DNA of 64,000 bases from Alloascoidea africana. Lineage: Eukaryota > Ascomycota > Alloascoideomycetes > Alloascoideales > Alloascoideaceae. A program made the position numbers and the translations under genes. Of the stretch, positions 1 to 11,629 are shown piece by piece. Numbering within the stretch: the first letter of the stretch is position 1; each line of letters opens with the position of its first letter. Location: positions 103,476 to 167,475 of the forward strand of contig JAKTTT010000046.1 of assembly GCA_030581615.1 (NCBI GenBank). Direction: 5' to 3'. The notes beneath the pieces were generated by a model. It did no database searches, was not told where the DNA came from, and was given only the letters and a program-made list of their open reading frames with translations.

Positions 1-1575
1 CCTAGAGATGTGCAGAGCGTCGCCAAAGATTTGATTCACTTTGCTGAGAATGCACCCAGATATTCTACTTCAAATAATCATATCTCAGGCACAGGATCCA
101 ACTCGAGCTCTCTGCCTCCTTTATCCTCAATTAGATCTATGTCGCATCCAGTTCAGCAATTACCTTCTCCTCGAAAGTCGACCAACTCCCAACCATTAGT
201 GTCATCTAGGCCGTTCCCAGAGCAAAATGCATACTTGTCTCCAACAAATTCCAATCGCCAAGATGGTCTAGGAAGCCAGGATAATGCATATGCCTCAGCA
301 AGATTTAGACCCCAACCTCTTGGTAGCGATATTAAATTCACGTCGCAAGCTTACTCTGCAACCGTGATGAGCACATCTTCTGAATGCTATGGCAGTAACA
401 ATGACGGCTTTGCCAGGAAAGGTAATGGACAGGTCCAATCTCCTCTTTCTCTTCAAAGCTTTAATTCTCCAAAGTACAAGCCTAGAGTCCCATCCGTTTT
501 TTGCGACCCATTGGCACCTGCCCCAATGACGCCGTTGGATTCTTCAGCTGGCTCGACAAATTCTTCCAATGTTTCCCCGCCTGTCAATAGAGACATTTTG
601 CCTGGTTCAAAGCTACATTCTGCGGGTGAAAATATTATCTCTCCGCATTCAAGGCGCGAACAACAATCCCAACTATACAATGGGATGGGCAAACTTGGAC
701 CATCTTTACCTATTGCACAAAACAATGTCCCCTTATACAGAACAGGGGGTTACAACCCTAATGACAATATGAACAGAACTAACCGATACGAGCAAGGAAA
801 GGAAGTCGAAATGAATAACAATGGGGAGGTTAATAACTATGTTGACGGGAAGAGGAATCCCACAAGCAACATTATTATGAACAACAAGTACGTTGGAGGA
901 AATAATGGGAACGTGAGCCCTTCCCAAACCAACAACGCTAATGCGTATGGCTATTCTCTTACTGGAACGAATATAGCCAGTGGAAATAGTATTGGCGGAT
1001 CACCTTCGAGCCCAAAGTCTAAACTCAGAACACTTCAGTGTACCTCTCCAACACGCTTCGGGGGTAGCACATTAAAAAACAGATCGTCCTCATCTTCAAC
1101 ATCTTCGTCTTCGTCATACTTGAGTTTGGGTACAGGGTCTGCAAGGAGCTCACAAGGGTCAATTACTTCTGTCAGCACTCTTTACTCACCTGCTTCTAAT
1201 CCATCCAATGGTCAGTCATCTAACCCTGGAGTTATGACCTTGGGAAGTATCAATGGAATCTCAACGAATGAAGACCAATCTCTTAACAAGATAGATGAGT
1301 GTTCTAATGAGTCTTCAGATAACAACAGCTCTGTGAATGGTAATGGACAAGGCCATCATGCAAACTTGATGCAGCAAGAAAATGGAAAGGAAAATCACTT
1401 GCCAACAGTTTCAAGCTCTTCAAGCCTTGTTTCGATCTTAAACCCCGAACCGCATTTGAATCAAGGTACCTTAAAGCGCTCGAGTATTGACGCATTTGAG
1501 GATGGCATGGATCGGAAAGATGCTTCATCGAATTTTTTAAAAAAAGTAAAAGTGTCACAAATTACAAATAATTGA
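1..1575 (+). CDS. 3' part of a Ser/Asn-rich protein, unidentified
   Basis: The frame is open from the first base of the window to a TGA at 1573-1575, so the 5' end lies outside and the true start is not visible. About 524 residues are seen. They are low complexity: rich in Ser, Asn, Pro and Gln, with several SP/TP sites, a poly-Ser run near residue 365 and a basic end (FLKKVKVSQ). No folded domain, membrane segment or zinc finger is recognisable. This composition is common in the regulatory tails of yeast transcription factors and signalling proteins, but nothing identifies the family, and I assign no function. I am confident that it is coding because the frame stays open at this length and the two other frames on this strand do not. 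Confidence 0.7.
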   Translation, partial: PRDVQSVAKDLIHFAENAPRYSTSNNHISGTGSNSSSLPPLSSIRSMSHPVQQLPSPRKSTNSQPLVSSRPFPEQNAYLSPTNSNRQDGLGSQDNAYASARFRPQPLGSDIKFTSQAYSATVMSTSSECYGSNNDGFARKGNGQVQSPLSLQSFNSPKYKPRVPSVFCDPLAPAPMTPLDSSAGSTNSSNVSPPVNRDILPGSKLHSAGENIISPHSRREQQSQLYNGMGKLGPSLPIAQNNVPLYRTGGYNPNDNMNRTNRYEQGKEVEMNNNGEVNNYVDGKRNPTSNIIMNNKYVGGNNGNVSPSQTNNANAYGYSLTGTNIASGNSIGGSPSSPKSKLRTLQCTSPTRFGGSTLKNRSSSSSTSSSSSYLSLGTGSARSSQGSITSVSTLYSPASNPSNGQSSNPGVMTLGSINGISTNEDQSLNKIDECSNESSDNNSSVNGNGQGHHANLMQQENGKENHLPTVSSSSSLVSILNPEPHLNQGTLKRSSIDAFEDGMDRKDASSNFLKKVKVSQITNN

Positions 1576-2399
1576 TGAATTCAAGCAAAAGTGTAAGACT
1601 CTTCATGCTCTCACCACAAATAGAAGAGCGGAAAACAAAAAAAAAAAACTTGTAGAATATTTTCGTCATTGAATAAGAGGAATTTACACTTTTGGTCTTT
1701 TCATAATGAAAATCAATTGTTTTTGTTAAAAAAAGAGGAGAAAAAACGGATATGATCATTGAATTAACTTGAGAATATTGATGCTTTACATGTTTTGATT
1801 TATCACATCTATTTGCACGTGGTATATGTCTTATTTTGCGTTGCTTTGCCTACCATCATCAAGGGGACATTTGGTTTTAACAGAAGTTTTTTGCTTTACT
1901 TTTTATGTCTTTCTTTGTTTAAACTGTTTTAAGAGAATTGCTTTTATTCATTGCGATCCGAGTCTGTTTCGTTTGGTCTGTTCTTTTCCTCATCAAACGT
2001 CTTGTGAGTATTATCTCTCATTGCTATTGCCGTTTTGAAATTGTTCAAATTACCTTAGGGCCAAAAGCCATAATAAAAGAAATAGAAAAGGCATGGGACT
2101 ATCTATGCCTTTCGAGTGACATTGTATATTCTGATCGTAAGTATTCAAGTTTCATGTTGTGTTTGACATCATTTGGGGTCATCATGTTTGGTTAAACATG
2201 TCAGCTCTTACCAATAGATTGAAGCAACTTTTAATAACCTCTCTTATTGAGCTGTGAGCACTATTATCAATTTTCTTAAATGTTGTCTAACTATTTTATC
2301 GTAGTCATGTGCTTCCATTGTCTTTTTTTTCTATTTCTTCTCTCTGTGCCATGGAGCATACAGTATTTCAATTAAACTTCGAAATTCGAAAACCGTGCT
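1576..2399. other. Intergenic, nothing recognised
   Basis: AT-rich sequence downstream of the partial gene, with short A and T runs. Small open frames here have no conserved-looking content, and I see no tRNA or repeat. Confidence 0.5.
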
Positions 2400-4340
2400 T
2401 TCAATTCGAATTCGACTTTCACGTTCTCAACTTGCATCATAATTACTCTAGATCTCCTTAAAGGACAAAAATGGAAAAATTGGCAGCTTAACGGGGCTGC
2501 GACGAATTGAGTAGTAAAAAGATTTGAGTCTTTATTTTTGTTTGGTTGGACGAGAATGACCCCTCTACTACACTTGACCAATACTAACAGTTGGAAGAGA
2601 GGGTAATTGGAATGACTGGACTTTCATAACAAGCAACATTTATAACTATCTGAGAAAATCTCGGGAAAACTGGACAATCCAATATTGGGGTTTGGGGTAA
2701 AAGATAGCTACTATCTCATATAGAGGCACATTTATTAGAAAAATCCACTCAGGCAGCGAATGAGCATTATTTTACCGAGGTTTCTGTTCCAGACTTTTCA
2801 TGCTGGCATAGAAATATACAAAATGAGCACATCTTTCAAAGCAATTCATCCAGATATTCTCATAAAGTTGTAAAGATTGATCTTCTTTTGCTATTAAGCC
2901 ATCATTGTTATTCGTCGTGGGCTTGGAGAGTGTTGCCTCTCTAGGAGGACATGGTTAAGAATTGCCTTTAAAACCAATGGCATACTTTCAAATATCCGAC
3001 CCGATATTGCTATGCAAAACTGGGGAAACTCTAACATCCGCTTTGAAGATAGTAACCCCATTGATCGGATGAATGTATCTCCACTAATGTCAACGTGACC
3101 TTCATTTTAACCTTCTCTCAAAGCAAGTAAACGATGCACAAGTGTTTGAATCTCCAAAATATACACAACCATCTGATAAATGTAAAGATGAACAATTTTA
3201 ATCGTGAATTATGCCCATTCTTTTTGATCCTTTAGTCGTATACAACGTATGTTGCAATCCACCCGAAGACAATAGGCAAACTGTCTCTCAGCATTCCCGT
3301 CCATCTGTTTCGTCAAGTCATTGAAGCTGTGCTGGAGATGATCAAACATTTACGATTAGCTCATTCTTAAAATTGAGCCGACATTAGGATCAAAGTCTAG
3401 ACAAGAGCTTGGTCCAGATTCTCTCCAATTCAATCAACTTTGCAATCGTATTTCATTGCTTTTATTTGGCCATAAGGATTATCAGGAGCTTTTTCATATT
3501 CTTCCAAGTCAATACAACCACCATTTTATCTGTTTTCAGACGAATGATCTACCATTTACCAAATATGTTGGAGATCAAATCAACACCCTTAAGTTGTTAT
3601 GCATGAATGGTTCGAAACATCCAGATATCCAAATAGAGTTTTTCAGAATTAGAGCATTCTAATTTAGAGCAAGTACAATTTTGAAAGATCTAACTTCCGA
3701 AGGTGGTGTAGTACGCACTTTTTCTCATATCATTTGAAACACGGAAATTATTGCAAAGTGAGACAGTGTGCATTTGCTGTTCAAGAGAGCATTTGTTAAG
3801 GGACATCAATATTTGTATTTGAGTCTTGCAATTTTAACAATTTAAGATTCAGTTCTTTAATTTCTTCGCTTACAGAAGAGTAATCAAAGTTATCTTTGTG
3901 AATAGTGTAACTTTCAGCTTTTGGTATGTTCCCATGAAATTATTACTGTAGGGAAAATACAAAAAGACAGACACTGATATTTTGCCATACAAATATATTA
4001 CTTTTGAGAAACAAAAAATCTCTCCCATATGTTTCTTGAGAAATCAGAATCAAGGAAAATGTTGAATTACGAAACGTGTTATAAAATCAAGCCTTGTATT
4101 TATTGGAACAAACATCAATCGTTGCTTGAAAACCGTTGTCCACATGTCTTTCTCTCAACCTTAATCCCCTTGATATTGTTGATAATGCCTGCTCTGGAAA
4201 GGCTAATCTTGAGAGACTACATTTAGTCCCAGGCATACCAAAAAATACACTCCTTACATGGGCGTTATACTTCAAACAATACAGAGGGGTATATCAGTTT
4301 ACTTTGACCAACCAGTCTACATTACATTACATGAGATAAA
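2400..4340 (+). pseudogene. Decayed protein-coding stretch, unidentified
   Basis: On the plus strand, successive segments of about 25-100 codons read like ordinary protein, but they lie in different frames and are separated by stops. Examples are about 2609-2698 (WNDWTFITSN), 2898-3101 (LRIAFKTNGILSN), 3090-3200 (DLHFNLLSKQVND), 3211-3343 (MPILFDPLVVYN), 3361-3662 (HKDYQELFHILPSQYN) and 4136-4339 (KANLERLHLVPGIPKN). The longest (about 100 codons) starts just after a TTAG acceptor-like site, so some frame changes could be introns. Several in-frame stops (for example 3661-3663) have no obvious splice sites around them. I read it as a relic of one or two genes. I recognise no family; no reverse transcriptase or transposase motif is visible. 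An unannotated multi-exon gene is the main alternative. Confidence 0.35.
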
Positions 4341-4536
4341 AAGTTAAGGAAACAACAGGAAAGGGAAATAATAAAAAAAATCATTGAGCTTATGATAGGT
4401 ATAACATTTGGTGTCATAAATGATTTGAAACTGAATAATGACAAAATTGCACCATCCACAACACCGAAAATAGCCAATCTAACCACCAGTACGCCTTTGA
4501 TGTCGTTTTCATAATTTCCATTCGAGAGTTTCGTGC

Positions 4537-4871
<335 letters not shown>

Positions 4872-6133
4872 ATTGTTATTTGTTCGTTCAAACTTGGCGT
4901 TATCCTTTCTCTACTAATCAGAGGGGTGTGAGAGCAAAATATCTTCAACCAAACATCCGTCCATCCACATCTCAGGATAGGTTGGACAAAAACAGAAATA
5001 TAGGGTTTAGCCCTGGTCTGTGTCACGTGGGAGATTTGTAGTATGACAATAATCAGCTCTCTCTTTGCAATTATTATTTTGTTTTTTGATAAATGCTTAA
5101 AGATTTATGTAAGCTCATTTGGATGAATAAATTAGTATATATGTTTAAGCATAGAGATTAGAGGCTCCTTTCAGAGGCTTGTTTAGCAATGCATGGGTGA
5201 ATGGATAAATATGAATGCTTTCCAGGACTGAGTCTTAACCTAGGCTGTAATCTTGGAGTAAAGAAAGAAATACTCAGTTTGTTATAATGAGAAGACTTAT
5301 CACACACAAGGACCGTCTTACTACTTTTGGTTCGCAAGCCACCCACTCTCTGAGATCAAGCCAACCTCTTACTAAACACTTTAATTGTTAGCTACATAAT
5401 TCTACATAAGAGGAGTCTTTCTCTCATTTCTAATAGATCCAGCTTTATACAGACTACTTTCCGGAGAAACCTCCTAACTAAACTCTGTCATCTAGCAAGC
5501 ATATCAGTTACTCGTTATCTTTTACTCATTGGTCTTATCGAGTCCATTTATGTTCATTGTTGAAACTGCTTTGTCAGATTGGTAGAAGTATAAACACAGG
5601 CCATTGATTAGTGAAAATCTACAGATAATTTGATGTTCTACATTAATAATAGTCCAAGACATACCGAACAATAGCCCAGATTACGGTAAACTATAGTACA
5701 ATAGACTAGAAGCATGTAATAATGTTTGGAAACACGAGCATTCAAAGAATATCAGAGAATCGCAGTAAGCGTTAACACTCCAATTTCAACCTTGACCTTC
5801 ATTTTTCTTCTATTCTTGTCCCACAATAAAAGAATTGAGGACTTCAAACATAAAACCACATAGTTCATCTGATACGAAACAACTTTTTATTTTATGGAAA
5901 CAATCAACATCACCCAAGAAAGAAAAAGACAAGGACAGATTTTTTTTCGATTCATTGCATATATATATTGTATAAAACTTTTGTACTGACAATTGGGTAC
6001 TTCAAACTTACTGCTTCACAAACGTGTTGGATGCAAAGTGGCAGTCCCCCAGTTCATTTGCTTTCCAGATCGTTACTATTCGGTACCAAAAAAAATATGT
6101 TAGTGAGCAAAGCGGCAGCCGGGAAAAGATATT
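4872..6133. other. Intergenic, nothing recognised
   Basis: About 1.26 kb of AT-rich sequence between RPS30 and the 3' end of INH1, both on the minus strand. It includes the RPS30 promoter. Only short, unconvincing open frames are present. Confidence 0.5.
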
Positions 6134-6626
6134 TTAATGAACTTGCATTTTCTTTTCAATATTTGCAGTAGCCTCTTTTTGTTTCTTCAACTGCTCTCTC
6201 AAAGCAGCAATTTGCTCAGCTTCATGCTGCTTGACGTAGTAGTCTTCCTGTGCCTTTTCACGTTTCTAATTGCCAAATTAAGACATGTCAGTACTTGAGT
6301 AAACTCAATTACGTCCACAGATGAACAGGAGAGAAGAAAACGACCGGAGCATTTTCGTCTTTTTTTGGATAGACGTTCAACCACCATTAGCTGTTTAGAA
6401 TGTGGGGATTGGTTGAGACAGGCAATAATTGCCCCCCATGTTTTGCGTCTTGAAACGAATGGGATCTGGTGCGTTTTCCTTAGTTTATACTCACAGTAAA
6501 AGCATCACCACCTTGCTCTCCACGTTGAGCTCCGGTAGCTCCTTCAGAATAAAATCGAAATTGGTTCATTCTATTGTATGTCCTAACGATAATGGGAGTA
6601 GAACGAGAAACTCTGGTGCGTAGCAT
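6134..6626 (-). CDS. INH1: Mitochondrial F1Fo-ATPase inhibitor (IF1 family), two exons
   Basis: Small matrix protein that binds F1-ATPase and blocks ATP hydrolysis when the membrane potential falls. Exon 1 (6626-6495) gives 44 residues beginning MLRTRVSRSTPIIVRTYNR, an Arg/Ser-rich mitochondrial presequence, then SEGATGAQ and ending GGDAFT. Exon 2 (6265-6134) gives KREKAQEDYYVKQHEAEQ followed by a coiled-coil tail. The join (DAFT-KREKA) reproduces the conserved core of yeast Inh1, DSFVKRERATEDFFV. The donor is GTGAGT, the acceptor AATTAG, and a TACTGAC branch site lies about 20 nt upstream of it; the intron is 229 bp. Total 87 residues, against 85 for the S. cerevisiae precursor. Confidence 0.93.
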
Positions 6627-7033
6627 TTTATATGTCGACAAGAGAAAGAAAGATGAAGAGGCACAAAGGAGCAGCAAAGGAATTAAATGAAGCAAGCCAA
6701 CGAGACTCCACATTCAGCGAATCCGCGACGATCTTTTATTTTTCTTTTTCTTCTTACCCAGCAAGGAAAATTCACAAATGGAGACTACCAATGGCAGGTT
6801 CAAAGCAAGACAATTAAACGCAGATCTCTCCTCAGTTTTTTAAAAGTAGTCTCTCTCGAGTGTCTTCTACTTCAGTCCACAATGGAAGATTCTAGAGTGT
6901 TCAGGCACCGTTTAGTATCATAGATAAACCACTGATATGAATATTTCAAATCACTATCTTTCTGTGTATATACTGTATGATATGATATAAACCGTATACC
7001 ATGAACCCATTATACTTTGTTTGGATATCTTTC
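6627..7033. other. INH1 upstream region / RPA43 3' flank
   Basis: About 400 bp between two minus-strand genes. It must hold the INH1 promoter and the RPA43 3' end; I see no further gene. Confidence 0.5.
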
Positions 7034-8635
7034 TCAATTGTAGTCGTAATCATCATTATCTTCGTAAGCATCTTCGTCGCTTTCTTCCTCATCGTTTTCA
7101 TGCTTGGGAAACGCATCCTCATTCGCAAGATGAACTTCTAGATCATCAGGGTCCTCATCATCTTCTGAACCGCTTGTGCTTCTATTTTTCTCAGTCAAAA
7201 CATCGACTTTATACAATCCTATATCATCAATTAGTTTTTGCCGTTGCCCTCTTTTTTGTTGTTGTGTAGTCTCATTATCAGTTTCAGTTTCAGTTTCAGC
7301 TTCACTCTCACTTTCACTTTCGCATTCCGTATCTGTTCTATCCGCTCTTGCCAAATGAAAGCCGTAGCGCTCTTCTGATATTGATACTGTAGGCGCGTTT
7401 TCTGGGGTCGATGACAGACTTGCAGCTCGTAGCCTTTTACGCCTATCGAGGTAGTTTAGGAATCTGTGATTGTTATAAATGACATCATAAGTGTAGCCAC
7501 TTGAAGAATTGGATGAAGATGGGGAAGATGGAAACCGCCTAATCCGAGCACGAGGAGGCACAACTGTTTGTCGCCGTCGTTCATGACCAGAATGTCGTCT
7601 GAACGAGCTAGAAGAGGCGAAATTGTTTTGTACTGCCAGTTCATCTGATATCTCCCCTTCAATCGAAATGATTGAGTCATGAACATTTACATTTTTCACA
7701 GTGAAGCGAAGCTTCTTTCCAACTGGAGCACCAGACGAATCTTGCCAAGTTCCTATATAGCTGCTGGAACCAGCTGGGATGTCTGATGATGAAGTTTGGG
7801 AAGGCGAAGAGGAAGAAGGAGAAAAGGTTGAATCTGGAGATTGCATGAAAGACCAAGAGTCAGGAATCGAGCATTGGTCAATTGTAGCCAAAAACACATC
7901 ATGAATAGAGAGCACTATTCGCGAAGCTGTTTGGGACTTGACCCATCCTTCAACAACATCGTGGGGAAGAGGTTTCCAAAGCAGAAAGTCCACTGATATC
8001 CACATAAACGAAAATCTCCGCCCTTCGTCAGCATGGCCAGAACCAGACGAATCTCCATCCGTAGAATTTCCACTTTGAGTTGAAAGTGAAAAATCTCCAT
8101 AGAGACGTAGGTTATTGTAAGAGAGAATGACACCCCTAGCGGCCTCAAAATAGGTCATAACCATAGGGTCCAAATGTTGAGTCTGTATGCCCAACAATGG
8201 GTTGCGAGCATAGGCAGGAGCCAGAGACACGTACAAGGAAGTGGACACCTTGTGGAAACACTCTGAGAGGCCATCTCGAGTGATGGGGTTGCTGACATTG
8301 GAGTAAGAACTGGAGGCCATGAACCTGGTTCTTTCCCTGGTACTGGGCCTGGGCCTGGGCCTTGGCCTTGTTCCGGTTCCGGTTCTTGCTCCGACTCTAC
8401 TCCTACGACACTGAGAAGGGACAATGGGGGTTCGGACCAGAGGGGGGAGAAGGGGGTCGGAGTGATGAGTCATGGAGACGGGCAAAGAGAGCGAGGACTC
8501 GTGTCTTTGTCTCTTGAGTGGTATGGTCCGAAGCAGCTCAGGGACAAATTCAGTGTTGTGGCTCTCATTTTCACATGTGCCTGTAGAGGGCTCGTATGTT
8601 TCTTCTGAGGTTCCTGAATAGGTCAACGAGGACAT
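7034..8635 (-). CDS. RPA43: RNA polymerase I subunit A43
   Basis: Subunit of the Pol I stalk, which binds the initiation factor Rrn3 and so controls rRNA transcription in the nucleolus. Family signatures are clear: LSECFHKVSTSLYVSLAP, then GVILSYNNLRLYGDF, a VEGWVKSQTASRIVLSIHD block, and GTWQDSSG followed by GKKLRFTVKNVNVHDSIISI, the OB-fold region. The chosen start (MSSLTYSG, ATG at 8635-8633) gives 533 residues, far longer than the 326 of S. cerevisiae. The extra length is an N-terminal low-complexity stretch with an RPRPRPRP run, and a long Ser/Arg then acidic C-terminal tail with ESESESEAETETETD. The same frame stays open to 8845 upstream, so a longer start is possible. A later in-frame Met (MASSSYSN) would still keep the whole conserved region. 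Confidence 0.92.
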   Translation of the reverse strand: MSSLTYSGTSEETYEPSTGTCENESHNTEFVPELLRTIPLKRQRHESSLSLPVSMTHHSDPLLPPLVRTPIVPSQCRRSRVGARTGTGTRPRPRPRPSTRERTRFMASSSYSNVSNPITRDGLSECFHKVSTSLYVSLAPAYARNPLLGIQTQHLDPMVMTYFEAARGVILSYNNLRLYGDFSLSTQSGNSTDGDSSGSGHADEGRRFSFMWISVDFLLWKPLPHDVVEGWVKSQTASRIVLSIHDVFLATIDQCSIPDSWSFMQSPDSTFSPSSSSPSQTSSSDIPAGSSSYIGTWQDSSGAPVGKKLRFTVKNVNVHDSIISIEGEISDELAVQNNFASSSSFRRHSGHERRRQTVVPPRARIRRFPSSPSSSNSSSGYTYDVIYNNHRFLNYLDRRKRLRAASLSSTPENAPTVSISEERYGFHLARADRTDTECESESESEAETETETDNETTQQQKRGQRQKLIDDIGLYKVDVLTEKNRSTSGSEDDEDPDDLEVHLANEDAFPKHENDEEESDEDAYEDNDDYDYN

Positions 8636-9260
8636 GTCGTGCTTGGGTAGAGGCTGGGCTCGGGAGAAGAGGCAGAGGGGGATGAGAAGAGAGTAATGTG
8701 GACTGGAAGGAGAAGGAACTGGTGGTGGTGGTGGAGGACAGGGCTGGAGGTTGGACAGTAAGCCCGAATGGGGATATGGATGTGTCACAGCGCCGCCACT
8801 GGGCCAGGGATCGCCACAGAGGCGCCTGGACAGAGAAAAAAACACTCCTGGCAGGCCGTGGGCGGCCGACTGGAGCGACTGGAAGGGCTCGGGCCTGGTC
8901 TGGGGCCTGGTCTGGGGCCCAGGGACTCGACGATGGCGTGGGCCTGGAGGAAGCGTGGGCAGCTACAATGGGCTAGGTGCACCTATGGAATAGAACTATG
9001 GGCGAATGCTCGAGAGGCTCTTCTTGGCCGGGACTGGGATGGCCTCGGATGGCCTCCAGTTACGAGCAATTAGCAGGAAGGAGCGATATTACACGGAGTT
9101 AGTGTATTGGAAAGGGTTAAATAATCAATGTTCGATGCAATGGTTACTAGGCAGCGACTAGGTAGTTCTACTTTATTATGCCAATTTCTTCAACTTTGTC
9201 TGCTCCTTTAAACCTCTCTTTTAGTCTTGGCTTTTTTTGGGACATCGCTGACTATACAGG
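8636..9260. other. GC-rich RPA43 upstream region with short imperfect repeats
   Basis: Markedly richer in G and C than its surroundings, with repeated GGCCTGGTCTGG-type units around 8890-8925. Overlapping open frames on both strands here are low complexity and I take them as by-products of the composition. The region includes the RPA43 promoter. Confidence 0.5.
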
Positions 9261-9416
9261 TTATCGCCTTTTAAGCTCACTAGCCTTCTTCCCGTGCTTG
9301 ATAGCTTTCAATGAGACGGCACTTGTCTGAAATGGTACCAAATTGGACCTAATGCCGGCATTGTCCGCTACATACCGACCAGGCTCAGGTTCCCAATTGA
9401 GCACAAACAATCTCAC
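9261..9416 (-). CDS. Possible 3'-terminal exon of an unidentified gene
   Basis: From a CACAG acceptor-like site (just above 9416) the minus strand reads about 51 residues to a TAA at 9261, with ordinary protein composition: VRLFVLNWEPEPGRY, then NLVPFQTSAVSLKAI and a basic end KKASELKRR. No matching upstream exon or start codon is convincing. An ATG at 9485 gives a longer open frame, but its extra residues look like pyrimidine-rich intron sequence. I do not recognise the family. Confidence 0.35.
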   Translation of the reverse strand: MRLFVLNWEPEPGRYVADNAGIRSNLVPFQTSAVSLKAIKHGKKASELKRR

Positions 9417-10310
9417 CTGTGACAGAAAGGAACGAGAAAACAAGAATAATGCCGTCTGTAAGCATTTTTGACTTAGATGGTCCAAGTAGATGCAGCCAAT
9501 TGCTACGAGTTACACTCTATTAGTATCGTATCATCAACAGCCCGAGCATGATTTTCAGTATGCGTAAGAACACCATATCACACATTTAACATTAGTTAGG
9601 GCTCCAATTCTTTTCATATGAGAAGTTTTACAGTGGTTGAAGCTAGATGTCAGTAGAATAGAAAATGTATCTAAGCTGAGAACAATAGGCGTAGAAACAA
9701 TCAAAGGCAAATAAAGAAGTGCACTTTTTTCACGGACTGCCTCTTTATTACTGGTCTTAAAATAGGAGAGTTGGATTGGATCTATTTCTTTGTTGGGTTT
9801 GAGCCTTTTGTAATTGCCAACCTAAAGTTTTGCAAAAGTCAAGATTCTATCTAAACTATGAAATAGGATTCTCGAGAAAATCAATGGGGCATATACAACC
9901 AGGAACTGACAAACTAGAACAGTCTATGTGGTCAAACTGGTCTACGAGTCCATTGCTCCCTCTTGAACATCTAATTTCTGCCGGATACAAATGTTACATA
10001 ACTCGCAAGAGCCTATGAACCCGGAATAAGAAATACGTGTACAAGTCCACACATTCTTGGGCAGAGCATACTGTTGGGCATGGTTAGTCCTCATATTGAA
10101 GAAAATAGGCCCATATCTATCTTTCGCATTGCCAAACTGAATAACCCATTTGTTCCCACCCCGCCATAAGAGCAACCCAAATCAGAACGCAAAAATCTTC
10201 TTTTATGGGTTGTTGCGGTATGGATTATGTCCTTTACACTGTGCACTCGATAAGGTTTGAACATATGAGGAACTGTGTGTATGGACTACTTTGTATATCT
10301 TTAGGTGTAG
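9417..10310. other. Mostly unassigned; possible exon fragments
   Basis: Weak protein-like stretches occur on both strands. On the minus strand near 10072-10085 there is a GACTAAC branch-like site followed by CAACAG, but no coherent gene could be assembled. Confidence 0.3.
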
Positions 10311-10426
10311 GGAAGGAAAAGGGTTTCTCGCGACGCGTCCCTCTGTTTGGTGAAAACTACAACTTGATGGCTGCTTCCTTTAAGATGAGGTTAAATGAGC
10401 TTAAACAGAAGGCCGTTTCGAAGTAG
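10311..10426 (+). CDS. Possible 3'-terminal exon of an unidentified gene
   Basis: After a GTGTAG acceptor-like site the plus strand reads about 37 residues (KEKGFSRRVPLFGENYN, then basic and helical to a TAG at 10424-10426). The composition is protein-like and suggests a small basic, possibly mitochondrial, protein, but no start or upstream exon is convincing and the family is unknown to me. Confidence 0.3.
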
Positions 10427-10905
10427 GAATTACATAAAAGAGATAGGAAACAATGTACTGCTGGTGCATCTTATGGGCGAAAATTTGAAAACAAACCAAC
10501 TGGAAAGGTGAACAAAGATTACACTTCCATGACTTATCACGACCCCACTAGACTCCACTATTATTCTCCCTTTCGTAGACAGAAGCTGACATTTGTTGTG
10601 TGAGTACAGATGAAGAACAGCTCCAAAGGAAAGAGCAAACAGAGAGCAAAATCAAGAAATTACCAGGATATTATTGAAAGACCTGGCACTGGCTAATTCA
10701 TGTCTTGTTTCAACAAGTAATCATATTTGTGAGTCGTAAAAAGACTCCATTTTTTGGCTAATCATTGGTATACGTTTACTTAAAGGCTACGTCCCTGAGA
10801 GTATGTTCTGGGCATCAAAAACAGCTTTTACACTGAAAAGTTTGGATAAACAAATAAATTGCAGACATAAAGAGTATGAGTAAACAAAAAAGTACAGTAG
10901 TCTCT
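10427..10905. other. Intergenic, nothing recognised
   Basis: About 480 bp downstream of eIF5A. No feature seen. Confidence 0.5.
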
Positions 10906-11629
10906 CTATTTTGGTGCTTCCTTGAAGGAAATGGCAGCTTCTTCACCCATAGCAGAAATAATGGTAACCAACAAGTCTTTGCCCTCATCAAAGGCAGCCT
11001 GCAAATTGTCACCCAACTCACCTTCGGGTGCCTTGACATCATCCTTGGTGTCACCGTCAGTAGTGAACAAATTCAGGTACCCATCATCAATGTCCAACAA
11101 AGTAAACTCAGTTCTAGTAACGTGGGGGACTTCCATATTGTGAGTAGATGGAGACAAATCTTCCAACTTCTTGCCAGTGAAGATGTCAATGGCAACCAAG
11201 TGGACCTTGGCGTGGCCGTGCTTTCCTGTCTTGGAAGTAGACATGTCAACAATCTTGCATGGCCTGTTCTTAATCACAACAAAGCCGTTCTTGCGGAGAG
11301 CCGAGCACTGCATAGGATAGGTGAGAGAGGCTCCAGCGGAGGCCGTCTCAAAGTGGTGCTATAGGGGCATACTGTTAGAACAATCTATTTGTTTGGTTTT
11401 CGGATTTTTTTTTTTTTTTTTGCTTAGACAGGTGAAACATGACAAGTGATCAGAGAAGAACCGTTGGGAAAAGGGGTGAGAAGATCAACTGAAAAGTAGT
11501 TTCAACGTTTCTGATCAACACAGAGCTCGGTTCATGTATGTTCCACAAGCAAATTTCATTCTTCAAAGCAGAGAAAAATCTCTAGAGGCAAACAATGTGT
11601 TACCGATAACTTACATCTTCATCCGCCAT
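10906..11629 (-). CDS. HYP2: Translation factor eIF5A, two exons
   Basis: eIF5A helps the ribosome through polyproline and other stalling stretches and in termination; it carries the unique hypusine residue. Exon 1 (11629-11615) encodes MADED and ends at a GTAAGT donor. Exon 2 (11358-10906) follows a TATAG acceptor and begins [17 protein letters not shown]. The hypusine loop is intact ([14 protein letters not shown], modified Lys in GKHGH), and the OB-fold half ends [20 protein letters not shown]. Total 155 residues, against 157 in yeast. The 256-bp intron contains a long T run. The symbol follows the S. cerevisiae paralog name; only one copy is visible here. Confidence 0.96.

Noticed and set aside
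8698-9073. Three overlapping plus-strand open frames in the GC-rich region upstream of RPA43
   Set aside because: Low complexity, Gly/Trp/Arg-rich, frames open only because of base composition and simple repeats.
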